Source: DATCHW01 sp036508135
GTDB taxonomy: Bacteria > Bacteroidota > Ignavibacteria > Tepidaquicellales > Tepidaquicellaceae
Direction of reading: 5' to 3'
DNA: 23,246 nucleotides
Assembly: GCA_036508135.1 (NCBI GenBank)
Contig: DATCHW010000100.1
Coordinates: 1 to 23,246 of the forward strand
The translations under genes were made by a program, and so were the position numbers. This document shows, one piece after another, positions 1 to 8,290 of this stretch. A model generated the notes under the pieces. It saw nothing but the letters and a program-made list of their open reading frames with translations. It did no database searches and was not told the origin of the DNA. How positions within the stretch are numbered: the stretch's first letter is position 1; the number at the start of each line of letters is the position of its first letter.

Positions 1-328
1 AATAGAATTTCCAGTTTTTTTCTATTCCTTTTTTACTAAGCGAATAATAAAAATCCGACCCGATTAATTTCTCTTTTAATCCGGTTTTTCCATATAAAAA
101 TTTCGAAGCTAAGAAAACACCTATTCCATCGGGATGAATCACATCAAATTTATCTATCAGTTTTTTAAGTTCAATATCCGAACAGATTTTAACAAGTGTA
201 TGGGCATTTGCATATGATATTTTAACTTTAATCTTATTTTCAACCGATTCTGAAATAATAGATAAGAATTTATCATAAGAAATATTATCAACATTAACAC
301 CAAATATATTTATTTTATTTACTTTCAA
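1..328 (-). CDS. WecG/TagA/CpsF-family glycosyltransferase (GT26), 3' part missing
   Basis: The N-terminal 109 residues of a GT26-type transferase are visible; the rest lies beyond the left edge. This family moves a sugar such as N-acetylmannosamine onto an undecaprenyl-linked acceptor at the inner face of the membrane. The reading frame begins KVNKINIFGVNVDNISYDKF and contains the hallmark block VIHPDGIGVFLASKF followed by LIGSDF; the Asp-Gly of HPDG is the conserved family motif. No ATG is available in frame, and the alignment-like start is a TTG at 328-326, four bases after the stop of the preceding GT4 gene, so translation is probably coupled. The frame is open a little further upstream (to a stop at 362-364), so the start is inferred. 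It is the last visible gene of the minus-strand polysaccharide operon. Confidence 0.8.
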   Translation of the reverse strand, partial: MKVNKINIFGVNVDNISYDKFLSIISESVENKIKVKISYANAHTLVKICSDIELKKLIDKFDVIHPDGIGVFLASKFLYGKTGLKEKLIGSDFYYSLSKKGIEKNWKFY

Positions 329-332
329 TTTT

Positions 333-1394
333 TTAAGATAAATATATTTCGTTAAGTTGTTTCAAATAATTATCGCTTGTATAATTTTTCATAACTTCAT
401 TTCGAAGATTAACTGCACATGATTCTGCAAGTTTTTTATCCGAATAATATTTTTCCATTTTTTCCGATAAATCAAATATATTATTACATTCGAAAAGCAA
501 TCCGTTATGTTCATTTTTAATTAATTCTTTAATCCCATTTACAGACGAGCCGATAAAAGGAACTTTCGCTGCCCCGCATGAGAGCATAGTCAAAGGAAAT
601 GGATCTATCCTGGATGGAAGAACGAGAATATTAAAAATGTTCAGATAATCATAAATGTTATCTACCGGGTTTATAACAATTGCCGGTAAATTATTATCAC
701 TGATAAATTTATTAACTAATTTTTCATTTTTTCCTTTGCCAATCAGTACTAATTTTGAATTCTGGTTTTTACGATTAAACTTCTTAAAAGCCTTCAATAA
801 AATATCCACACCTTTTTCCTCGAAATCCAGTCTACCTGCAAAACCCACAATAAATATATATTTATTTATTCCTATTTTTTTTTTCAATTCGTCCGGGCTG
901 ATTTGAATTTCAACTTTAGATAAATCTATAGTGTTGTATATAACTTTGATTTTTGACTCATCCTTTTTGAAATAAGAAATCAGGTGTTCTTTAACAGCTA
1001 TACTTGGTACAATTAACGTATCTGCTTTATAACTAAGAAATTTCAAGCCCTTGACAATACTCTGAACTGAAGTTACTGTTTTTATATTTTGATTTCTTGA
1101 TAAGATATAAGCCAAAATATCAAAATATCTGTGGTGAGAATGAATGATATTTATACTGTTTTCTTTAATAAAGTTTTTTATAAAATTGATGTTAGCGATA
1201 ATATTTTGTTTTGAAGAAGACCCGTCACCAATTTGAGCAGCTTTTATGTTTTTCTTTTTAAACTTATTTAATGCACTTCCGCCAAAGGTTAATACAAAAT
1301 TTCTGTTATTTGTAGAATCGGAAGCTATCTGGTAAATAATTTCCGTAATTCCACAATCAATATTTAAGCGTGGATGCAGGTGAAGTACTTTCAT
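333..1394 (-). CDS. Glycosyltransferase family 4 (GT-B fold)
   Basis: 353 residues, the normal size for a GT4 enzyme, with no membrane segments, so probably a cytoplasmic or membrane-associated transferase using a nucleotide sugar. The N-terminal acceptor domain has an IHSHHRY block near residue 84. The C-terminal donor domain starts at VGFAGRLDFEEKGVDILLKA (about residues 183-202) and includes the nucleotide-sugar loop SRIDPFPLTMLSCGA (261-275). In the usual EX7E motif of retaining GT4 enzymes the first Glu is Asp264 here and the second position is Ser272, so the second acidic residue is missing. Substrate cannot be read from sequence. It lies between a GT2 gene (111 bp upstream) and the GT26-type gene (4 bp downstream) in the minus-strand operon. 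Confidence 0.9.
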   Translation of the reverse strand: MKVLHLHPRLNIDCGITEIIYQIASDSTNNRNFVLTFGGSALNKFKKKNIKAAQIGDGSSSKQNIIANINFIKNFIKENSINIIHSHHRYFDILAYILSRNQNIKTVTSVQSIVKGLKFLSYKADTLIVPSIAVKEHLISYFKKDESKIKVIYNTIDLSKVEIQISPDELKKKIGINKYIFIVGFAGRLDFEEKGVDILLKAFKKFNRKNQNSKLVLIGKGKNEKLVNKFISDNNLPAIVINPVDNIYDYLNIFNILVLPSRIDPFPLTMLSCGAAKVPFIGSSVNGIKELIKNEHNGLLFECNNIFDLSEKMEKYYSDKKLAESCAVNLRNEVMKNYTSDNYLKQLNEIYLS

Positions 1395-1505
1395 TTAATT
1401 TATTTTTTCCAAAAAGTTTTCCGAAAAAAAGTAGAGATTCACGTTTTGATTTTTCAAAAAAATTTTCACTTTTATCGGTTTTTTAAATGAATACATTTAA
1501 ATTAT

Positions 1506-2450
1506 TTAAAAATATTCCTTCAAAAACTTATAGTATTTTCTGTCAAAATTAAAAAGATTATATATTCGAAATTTAATATCCATTCGTAAGAATTTCTCTA
1601 AATTATCACCTAAAACAAGAATCAACAAATATTTTACAAGATTTTTAGGTGTTAATATTTTTTTATAATAACGCTTTGCGTTTTCGGGCTTTCCATAGAA
1701 CAGACATAAGTCACCACAGATTTGATTCCAATATTTTTTATCAGAAATATCGGTTGATTTTCCAAGATTTAGACTAGAATTTTTGAATAATAAATCGAAG
1801 ATACTTTTGCTCTCTGATATTTTTGTATTCGAGTCCTTTCTAAGTCTTGTATACGTCAAGAAAAGAGGTATATTATAAAACACAGCTTTATCACGAATTC
1901 TGTAGAACAATTCAAAATCTTCAAAATTCATAAAAGTCTCATCATACTTTTCTTTAATAATTAGATCTCTGTTAAAAACAATACCGGAATGGTTAAGTGG
2001 ATTATGCAGGTCTAACTTTCTGTAAATATTCTGATGATCTATTGGTGGTTTCCAAAGGAAACAAATTCTACCTTTATCATTAAAATATACTGACCAGCTT
2101 GAGATAACATTATATTCAGGATTACAATTAAGAAAATTTATTTGTTTTTCTAATCTATCGGGAGTATTTAAATCATCAGCATCTATTCGGGCAATCCAGT
2201 CTCCGGATGCAATTGAAATTCCATAATTTAAAGCAGCAGAAATTCCCTTGTGGTCAATATTTTTATAAAGGATTCTTCCATCTTTAAATGTTCGTATAAT
2301 ATTTTCTGTATTATCCGTGGAGCCGTCATCGATAATTAAAAATTCAAATTCTTTATAAGTTTGGTTCAGGATGCTCTTGATAGTTTGCGAAATATATTTC
2401 CCACAATTATAAGCCGGCATTAATACTGATATATTCTTTATTTTTTTCAA
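1506..2450 (-). CDS. Glycosyltransferase family 2 (GT-A fold), copy 1
   Basis: 314 residues. The start shows the GT2 signature SVLMPAYNCGKYI, then LIIDDGSTDNT (Asp41/Asp42, nucleotide binding) and IDADD (90-93, metal/nucleotide-sugar DXD). A likely catalytic-base region MNFEDFELFYRI lies near residues 174-185. The C-terminal 100 residues are basic and Lys/Tyr-rich with no clear membrane helix, so the enzyme is probably peripheral at the inner membrane. GT2 enzymes invert the anomeric centre while adding one sugar to a growing lipid-linked repeat unit; donor and acceptor are unknown. Its first ~85 residues are about 81% identical to those of the next gene upstream (2511-3359), whereas the rest is unrelated at sight, which points to tandem duplication followed by exchange or fast divergence of the acceptor half. 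Confidence 0.92.
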   Translation of the reverse strand: MKKIKNISVLMPAYNCGKYISQTIKSILNQTYKEFEFLIIDDGSTDNTENIIRTFKDGRILYKNIDHKGISAALNYGISIASGDWIARIDADDLNTPDRLEKQINFLNCNPEYNVISSWSVYFNDKGRICFLWKPPIDHQNIYRKLDLHNPLNHSGIVFNRDLIIKEKYDETFMNFEDFELFYRIRDKAVFYNIPLFLTYTRLRKDSNTKISESKSIFDLLFKNSSLNLGKSTDISDKKYWNQICGDLCLFYGKPENAKRYYKKILTPKNLVKYLLILVLGDNLEKFLRMDIKFRIYNLFNFDRKYYKFLKEYF

Positions 2451-2510
2451 TATTTTAAATTATCATTAATCTATTTTTACTATAATAATGGTATGATTTT
2501 TTTGAACAGT

Positions 2511-3359
2511 TTATTTTATATATTTTATATATAAGTACCCTTTACGGAAAAATTTGAAGAAATAGATGAAATTAAAAGGTAAATATGTAAGTAGATAATT
2601 ATAAATTCTTCTGATATCAAATATACCGGTTATGGATTTTTTAATATAATTTCTTGCAATGGTTTTATTTTTCCCGTTCTCCAAATAAAATATACCAGTC
2701 CTGAAGTTAAACAAACCTTCATTTGATTCCGAATTGTCATTACTTCTGGAATGATTCCGTATTCTATAATTAATCAATGGTTCACGAATATTATATACCT
2801 TTCCATAATTAATAATTTTTTTCCATAACTCCCAATCTTCATTATTCTTCAATTGGGGATATCCACCTACTTTTATGGTAGTTTCTTTTTTAAAAACCGA
2901 TGCCGGATGGCAAAATGGATTCCATTTAGTGATGACTTTTCTTATTTCCGAATCTGATTCGGGTAATCTTCTCATGCCGATAAAATCACCTTCATCAGTA
3001 ATAACGTTATAAGAAGAGCTGCATAATACAATATCTGAATTTGAAATCAAAAGATTAAATTGTTTTTCGAATCTACAATTTACTGCAATATCATCATCAT
3101 CTGCTATGGCAATCCAGTCTCCGATTGCAATTGATATTCCATAATTTAGAGCGACAGATTGACCACTATGGTTGATTTTTTTATAATTAATTCTTCCATC
3201 TTTAAATGTGCTTACAATATCTTCTGTATTATCTGTGGAGCCGTCATCAATGATTAGAAATTCAAATTCTTTATAAGTCTGATTCAGGATGCTATTAACA
3301 GATTGCGAGATATATTTCCCGCAATTATAAGTAGGCATTAATACAGAAAAATAACCCAT
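2511..3359 (-). CDS. Glycosyltransferase family 2 (GT-A fold), copy 2
   Basis: 282 residues. GT2 motifs: FSVLMPTYNCGKYI at the start, LIIDDGSTDNT (Asp38/Asp39), and the acidic run IADDDD (85-90) in place of the more usual DADD. NNEDWELWKKI near 172-182 fits the ED-W catalytic-base motif. The N-terminal donor half is nearly a copy of the downstream paralogue at 1506-2450, including long runs of identical DNA, while the acceptor half differs and ends in an aromatic, hydrophobic stretch (YNYLLTYLPFNFIYFFKF) that may touch the membrane. It sits 60 bp upstream of copy 1 and 117 bp downstream of a GT4 gene in the same operon. Sharing a donor domain while differing in the acceptor domain suggests the two use the same nucleotide sugar on different acceptors; this is inference. 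Confidence 0.92.
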   Translation of the reverse strand: MGYFSVLMPTYNCGKYISQSVNSILNQTYKEFEFLIIDDGSTDNTEDIVSTFKDGRINYKKINHSGQSVALNYGISIAIGDWIAIADDDDIAVNCRFEKQFNLLISNSDIVLCSSSYNVITDEGDFIGMRRLPESDSEIRKVITKWNPFCHPASVFKKETTIKVGGYPQLKNNEDWELWKKIINYGKVYNIREPLINYRIRNHSRSNDNSESNEGLFNFRTGIFYLENGKNKTIARNYIKKSITGIFDIRRIYNYLLTYLPFNFIYFFKFFRKGYLYIKYIK

Positions 3360-3476
3360 ATATATGTCAAATATCTAATTTTAAAACTTTTTAAAAAAAT
3401 TGGAATTTTCAAACCATCAATTTGAGTATTATTTTCAACTTCACGCTATTAAATGTAACAACTCTTTTCTTAAATT

Positions 3477-4550
3477 TTACTTATAATAATTCAAGTAATA
3501 TCTTTCAAATATATTTTTCCATGATAACTGTTCTAAATCGGTTTTAAGCTGATAAGTTAAAGATCCATTAAAAAATTCAGTAAGTATATTTAAAAATGAT
3601 TTTTCATCGCCGTAATCGAAAGTTGAAATTGAAAGATAATCTCCCAAAATCTCACTTAATCCTGTTTGATTCGTTAATATCGGATATAAACCACAAGAAC
3701 CTGCCTCCAGAATAGAGATGGAAAACTGATCATATTTGCTTGATGAGACAATAATTTGTTTGTCCTTTAAATATTCTACCATCTCAACGGGCTTCATTTT
3801 ATCGGTTACGCTGATCTCCAGGTTAGGTAATAATTTAAAACGTACTTTTTTTTCAGCCGAATCAATAATATATAATTTAGTTTTAATTTCGAATTTAGAC
3901 AACGCTTCCAGGAGAAAGCGAAAACCTTTTTCTTCCCTGTCAATATTACCTATAAAAACAATCGAATTATAATCTATTTTCGTTGGTTTTTCGAAACCGA
4001 GAAAACATTCATCGAGCCCGTTTATTGCTTTTGATAACCTTGAGACATCCGGGGAATAATACATTAATAGGATTTTTTTTGAAAATTCAGATAAATAAAA
4101 AATTCTATCAGATGCATAAACGATAATTTTTTCGACAATAATATTTTTAAGAACCGTAAATTGTGATTCTTTAATGAAATATTTGTTTTCGTGTCGAACA
4201 ATTCCATTTAATATATAATATATCTTCACTTTCGAAAACAACCTTACCAAATACAGAAAAACTGTAAATCTATCATAGCAAGGAATATGAATATATTTTG
4301 GTTTTAATTTCAAAATTTCATATAACATCCGGATTATCCCGAGCATCATTACGTCACTGCCATTAATGGATGTTATTTTTTTACTTCCAAATAACTTCTT
4401 AATATAGCTATATTTATTACCGTCCTGAAAATAGCATACAAATAATGTTTTATCAATTTTAGAATATTCTTCGAAAATTCTTTTAGATACTTTTTCCGGA
4501 CCTGACATTATTTCGTTCTCATTAAAAGAACCTGCAAATATTACTTTCAT
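3477..4550 (-). CDS. Glycosyltransferase family 4-like (GT-B fold)
   Basis: 357 residues. The N-terminus MKVIFAGSFNENEIMSGPEK resembles GT4 starts in which a Gly-rich loop precedes the acceptor site, and the C-terminal domain begins at VFIGNIDREEKGFRFLLEAL (about 198-217). The donor loop SKYDQFSISILEAGSCG contains Asp274 and Glu282, matching the EX7E spacing with Asp for the first Glu. It probably adds one sugar of the repeat unit on the cytoplasmic side; donor unknown. Its start lies 1 bp after the stop of the flippase gene (stop at 4552), so the two are very likely cotranslated. Confidence 0.87.
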   Translation of the reverse strand: MKVIFAGSFNENEIMSGPEKVSKRIFEEYSKIDKTLFVCYFQDGNKYSYIKKLFGSKKITSINGSDVMMLGIIRMLYEILKLKPKYIHIPCYDRFTVFLYLVRLFSKVKIYYILNGIVRHENKYFIKESQFTVLKNIIVEKIIVYASDRIFYLSEFSKKILLMYYSPDVSRLSKAINGLDECFLGFEKPTKIDYNSIVFIGNIDREEKGFRFLLEALSKFEIKTKLYIIDSAEKKVRFKLLPNLEISVTDKMKPVEMVEYLKDKQIIVSSSKYDQFSISILEAGSCGLYPILTNQTGLSEILGDYLSISTFDYGDEKSFLNILTEFFNGSLTYQLKTDLEQLSWKNIFERYYLNYYK

Positions 4551-4551
4551 T

Positions 4552-5784
4552 TTATGATAATTTTAATCGTAAGTAAATTATACCCATAACAAGAATATAT
4601 ACTTCAGTTATTAATGTAGCATATACCGCACCTAAAATACCTAATGTATTTAACAAAATAATATTCGCTAAAATATTTATAAAAAGCGCACTTATCATAA
4701 CTTTAAGATTCTCCCTGAACATACCTAATCCGTTTAGGGTAATGCCTGTCAGGTTATTTAAGGCTAATGGTATAACTGCAAGAGACAATAGTTGCAAAAT
4801 CAATATCGATGAATAATATTTTTCACCATATAACAATACTATAATTGACTTTGAAAATATTGCTAATATCACGAAAATCAACGCACTTAAAATTAATATA
4901 GTTATAAAATATTTTTTAAGAAATAACTTTACGGCATAATTACTTTTGGATAACGAAGATATTCTTGAATAACCTGCAACAAGAATAAAAGAAAAAGAAA
5001 TTTGAGAAGCCTTGTATATCCCGTAAGCAATATTATAATAAGCAACATGTTCTATATCAATAATTCCCGATATTAAAATGACATCGATTTTATCATATAA
5101 AAAATTAGATATCGCAGCTATACCAAGAGGCATTGCTAAAAATATTAAATGTTTGATTTGCACAAACGAGATTACATTCTTACCACCCTTCATGATGAAT
5201 CTGTTAACAATAAATTTATACAGAATGTATATTATTATAGCGTTTCCAACAGAACAGATTGCTATATAAAAATTGACGTTTTTTATAAAAAATAAGATCA
5301 ATATTATTAAGGACACAGATATTATGCGCGAAATACCATAAGATTTAACCTGAACCCGTTGTTCGTTCAGACCAAGCAAAAACGAATTGAATAAAGATAT
5401 AAAGTAAAACGAGAAAACAAAAGAATGAATTAAAATAACTATCAAATATTGTTTAATATTATAAAATATAGAAATAACAAATAATATTGCAACTAAACTT
5501 AGAACAAATGATGCAAGTCCATAAATTATTGAAATATTAAATTCTGTCCGGTTAATTTTTTTCTCATTAGCTGTCTGTCTTTGGAAATAAACAGGGAGTC
5601 CGAATTGCATAATAGTCAGCAAAATATTAGATATAGAAAATATTATTATAATTTTTCCATAATCATCAGTTGTTAGAGTTCTTGCTATTATAAGGAAAAG
5701 GAAGAAAAAGAAAATTTTATCAATAACCTGAGCATAAAGGATAAATTTACTTTTTCTGAATATTTTCCGAATTTGATTAATCAT
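4552..5784 (-). CDS. Wzx-type polysaccharide flippase (MATE/MOP superfamily)
   Basis: 410 residues and almost wholly hydrophobic, with about 12 predicted membrane helices, the size and topology of O-antigen flippases. The N-terminus has the amphipathic basic start followed by FFLFLIIARTLTTDDYGKII, which matches the family pattern of helix 1 followed by a Leu-Thr/Ser-x-x-(D/E)-(Y/F)-G segment; VYFQRQTAN in the next loop is also typical. It would move undecaprenyl-linked repeat units across the inner membrane. It is the first gene of the minus-strand operon that runs to the left edge, and the adjacent glycosyltransferase genes support the role. Flippases diverge strongly, so the cargo cannot be inferred. 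Confidence 0.9.
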   Translation of the reverse strand: MINQIRKIFRKSKFILYAQVIDKIFFFFLFLIIARTLTTDDYGKIIIIFSISNILLTIMQFGLPVYFQRQTANEKKINRTEFNISIIYGLASFVLSLVAILFVISIFYNIKQYLIVILIHSFVFSFYFISLFNSFLLGLNEQRVQVKSYGISRIISVSLIILILFFIKNVNFYIAICSVGNAIIIYILYKFIVNRFIMKGGKNVISFVQIKHLIFLAMPLGIAAISNFLYDKIDVILISGIIDIEHVAYYNIAYGIYKASQISFSFILVAGYSRISSLSKSNYAVKLFLKKYFITILILSALIFVILAIFSKSIIVLLYGEKYYSSILILQLLSLAVIPLALNNLTGITLNGLGMFRENLKVMISALFINILANIILLNTLGILGAVYATLITEVYILVMGIIYLRLKLS

Positions 5785-6246
5785 TATATAAAACTACAAT
5801 TCTATTTAATAAATTGAAGTAAACAAAAATAGGAATATTTTATAGAACAAAAAGCTTATATTGGAAATGAAAAGAAATCAGGGGATAATCTATCAAGCTA
5901 TTGCTGTTTATCGGACACTTATGATTATAATTGCTACTATATTTACATGCTTCGCGAAGTACATTACTAAATTTATTAGTCAATAAAATATTATTTATAA
6001 AAGATATTCGGTGATTTGATTATAAATCTTGTAATGCTTCAGATGGAAATAGACAAAAGAATCTGTTTGACTGAATAGAAGGAAGATAATAAATATGCAG
6101 AGTCTAAAAATATTTTTCTTGTTTTTAGAAAGAAATATAAGAAATTGGAACGTAAATAATCAAGCACACTCATGTTTATATTCCTTTACATTGAAGTGTG
6201 TGCATTATAATTAATAGTTATTTAGCTAATATTAAAGAAAACTATC
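5785..6246. other. Intergenic region between divergent genes
   Basis: About 460 bp of very AT-rich DNA between the flippase (minus) and a methyltransferase (plus). It must hold the promoters of both, but no convincing promoter box was seen. It contains the perfect 10-bp palindrome CTTCGCGAAG at about 5951-5960 and two frames of about 40 codons (from 5867 and from about 6094) with no recognisable protein features. These look like chance open frames or remnants. Nothing else supportable is seen. Confidence 0.5.
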
Positions 6247-7200
6247 ATGAAATTACCAACTGATTTTGCATCAGCTCTTCGTTGTCCCAAATGTATGTCA
6301 AATTTAGAAAATAATGCTAATTCCTTTAATTGTTCTAATTTTAATTGTAAAACATCTTTTCCAATTGTTAATGGTATTCCAGTTCTGATTAATGAAGAAA
6401 ATAGTGTTTTTAGTATAAATGATTTTATTGAAATGAGCGATACAACTTTTAAAACGAAAAAAAATGTATTCAAAGGAATGTTGGTTCGTTTTATCCCAAG
6501 CATTAGCAAAAATTTGAAGGCAAAAGAAAATTATTCGAAATATGTAAAAAGTCTTTTATCCAACTGTTCTACGCCTAAAGTTTTAATATTAGGTGGAAGG
6601 ATAAAAGGTGAAGGTATGGATGTTTTACTAGAAAATCCATCAATTGAGTTTTACGAAAGTGATGTTTCATTTGGTCCAAGAACTAAATTCATTATCGACG
6701 CACATAACATTCCTTTCCCTAATGAATATTTTGACGGTGTAATAATTCAAGCAGTTTTAGAACACGTTGTTGATCCATATAGATGTGTTCAAGAAATTTT
6801 TAGAGTACTTAAAAAAGATGGTTTCGTTTATGCAGAAACACCTTTTATGCAACAAGTGCACGGGGGAAAGTACGACTTTCATCGATTTACATATTTAGGT
6901 CATAGGAGACTTTTTAGATATTTTTCAGAAATTGATAGTGGTATAGTTTGTGGTCCCGGTATGGCGTTAGCCTGGGCATATAGTTATTTTATTTACAGTT
7001 TTACAAATTCTAAAGTAATAAGAAAACTTCTTTATCCTATCGTTAACTTAACATCGTTCTTCTTGAAATACTTTGATCATTACCTAATTAATAAACCCGG
7101 TGCTTTGGACGCAGCTTCTGGTTATTTCTTTTTTGGGCAAAAGAGTTCAATTCCCCTAACTGATATCGAGTTATTAAAACTTTATAGAGGATTGTCTTAA
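6247..7200 (+). CDS. Class I SAM-dependent methyltransferase with N-terminal zinc ribbon
   Basis: 317 residues in two parts. Residues 11-50 form a Trm112-like zinc ribbon: RCPKCMSNL (Cys13, Cys16) and a second pair Cys29 and Cys34, followed by FPIVNGIPVLIN, the usual lead-in seen when this domain is fused to a methyltransferase. The catalytic domain has motif I as VLILGGRIKGEG (about 113-124), an acidic SDVSFG segment, DAHNIPFPNEYFDGV, and AVLEHVVDPYRCVQEIFRVL, the Methyltransf_11 pattern. The C-terminal third is hydrophobic and aromatic. Such proteins are frequent in surface-glycan loci and may methylate a sugar or lipid-linked intermediate; the substrate here is unknown. It is isolated, on the opposite strand to the preceding operon and followed by 1.1 kb without a clear gene. 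Confidence 0.9.
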   Translation: MKLPTDFASALRCPKCMSNLENNANSFNCSNFNCKTSFPIVNGIPVLINEENSVFSINDFIEMSDTTFKTKKNVFKGMLVRFIPSISKNLKAKENYSKYVKSLLSNCSTPKVLILGGRIKGEGMDVLLENPSIEFYESDVSFGPRTKFIIDAHNIPFPNEYFDGVIIQAVLEHVVDPYRCVQEIFRVLKKDGFVYAETPFMQQVHGGKYDFHRFTYLGHRRLFRYFSEIDSGIVCGPGMALAWAYSYFIYSFTNSKVIRKLLYPIVNLTSFFLKYFDHYLINKPGALDAASGYFFFGQKSSIPLTDIELLKLYRGLS

Positions 7201-7622
7201 ACATTTGACGCTATATATTCAGCAACTCAAACTAATGAGTCATCAGGAATTTTTTTCTTCTTTTAAACTCTTAATTGCTTCATATGAAAATGTAACCGTA
7301 ACAGTAGTAGTTTTTTCTTTTCTTATTTGCTTCTTTTTTCTTTTTTTTAAGTTTGTTAATAATGTATATATCTTGATTTCATATTTTATTTTTAGCCAAT
7401 TTTAATATCTTGTCTATTTTCGCTATGCTCACGACATTAAAAGAATGAGATAAAAAAAGAGCGCACAATTGTTATAAGTAAATAAAAACAAAAACTTTTA
7501 AAAAAAGTAGCACTCAATCATACAAGACAATTTAAAACAAATAGACGGGGTATTTATTTCCGAAATTGCAGTGGGAATACTAACTTTTATTTTAGCTTTT
7601 TTATATTTTTAAAAACATTTAT

Positions 7623-7699
7623 CTGCTAAAGTATAGAACAGAATAAATTTGCTTTCTCTGAGTGTCCGGAAATATTTATTTATATTTAATCTCAATTAG
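7623..7699. repeat. 77-bp direct repeat, copy A
   Basis: This copy matches 10304-10380 without gaps, differing at 8 of 77 positions, most of them transitions. The central run from AAAGTATAGAACAGAATAAA through TCCGGAAATATTTAT is nearly invariant. On the minus strand both copies encode the tail of an open frame (KLIEIKYK-stop here, ELIEFKYR-stop in copy B) followed by the conserved noncoding part. This suggests that each copy is the 3' end plus downstream flank of the same lost gene or mobile element. Confidence 0.85.
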
Positions 7700-7816
7700 T
7701 TTTAAGAAAATTTCAATACTTGAACCTCTCATGTAATTCAAATCGACCTTGGATAATGGGCTCGAGAAAATAATATTTTTAAAATTTGTGAGTATTCTTT
7801 TAGATTCGTCAATCAT
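7676..7816 (-). pseudogene. Possible 3' remnant of a lost gene (46 codons)
   Basis: The frame begins at ATG 7816-7814 and reads MIDESKRILTNFKNIIFSSP and so on, ending LKLIEIKYK. A stop lies just upstream in frame, so it is too short to be a known full protein. Its last residues are mirrored in the second repeat copy at 10304-10380 (LIEFKYR-stop in the same frame), where the preceding codons are lost. Conservation of a C-terminal peptide in two places argues that this was coding. I do not recognise the family. It could also be a small real gene. Confidence 0.3.
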
Positions 7817-7962
7817 TTTAGACTGAACTTAATACAATTAAATATATATCTAAGGTAATTAATGATATTGAGTAATTTCTAGTTGAAATTAAGAATAGAA
7901 ACTCCTAATTTTATATAATTTATAAGCAACGAATTTAAAAAATAAAACAGGAGATCTCTATT

Positions 7963-8181
7963 ATGGCTCAAGTTAATAAAATTACGACAGAATAGTTAGG
8001 TTGGCTTTTATCCAAGTAGATTGTTTACAAATCTGAGATACTATGGAATCATGTCGAAATGAGTAAAGTATTACTAACCGAGATATTAAATCATTAAGGA
8101 ACAGAATTGTTTTATCTTGTATATTTACACTTATCAAAAAATGTGTATAATGCCGATAAGATATTGAGGACTTATTCTTAA
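7963..8181 (+). pseudogene. Possible decayed small gene with three nonsense codons
   Basis: A strong purine-rich site (ACAGGAGAT, 7948-7956) stands at the right distance before ATG 7963-7965, which reads MAQVNKITTE and then TAG (7993-7995). The same frame continues with protein-like composition, with further stops at 8017-8019 (TAG) and 8095-8097 (TAA), and ends at TAA 8179-8181. All three internal stops could arise from Gln codons by one C-to-T change. In DNA this AT-rich, however, three stops in 73 codons is not far below chance, so the call rests mainly on the ribosome-binding site. Family not recognised. Confidence 0.25.
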
Positions 8182-8290
8182 TCAATTATTAATTATCTTT
8201 GGAAACAGATGCAGATTGAAATATAATATGTGGTTACCCAAAAACACAAAATTATATATAGATTCTTTATAAGTTCATAAATATCATTTA

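Larger units (their letters stand above)
7201..8290. other. Gene-poor 1.1-kb gap with probable gene debris
   Basis: No full gene is supportable. From left to right it holds a hydrophobic 56-codon frame from an ATG at 7235 to 7405, a 46-codon minus-strand frame (7676-7816), one copy of a 77-bp repeat (7623-7699), and a frame with a good ribosome-binding site interrupted by three stops (7963-8181). The mix of short frames, repeat and broken frame is what a decayed insertion or lost genes would leave. The debris reading is inference. Confidence 0.45.

Noticed and set aside
5867..5986. Plus-strand frame of 39 codons with a hydrophobic middle upstream of the methyltransferase gene
   Set aside because: Too short, no ribosome-binding site and no family likeness; open frames of this length are expected here.
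7205..7405. Open frame of 66 codons, hydrophobic, TTG or ATG (7235) start
   Set aside because: Extremely Phe/Ile/Val-rich run in T-rich DNA, no ribosome-binding site and no recognisable family; more likely chance or debris, so only mentioned in the gap entry.
7561..7611. Hydrophobic frame ending IAVGILTFILAFLYF before a stop
   Set aside because: Only about 33 codons after an upstream stop and no start codon; could be debris but not supportable as a gene.
7982..8185. Minus-strand frame of 67 codons
   Set aside because: It runs antisense to the stop-interrupted frame at 7963-8181 and has no start signal or recognisable features.
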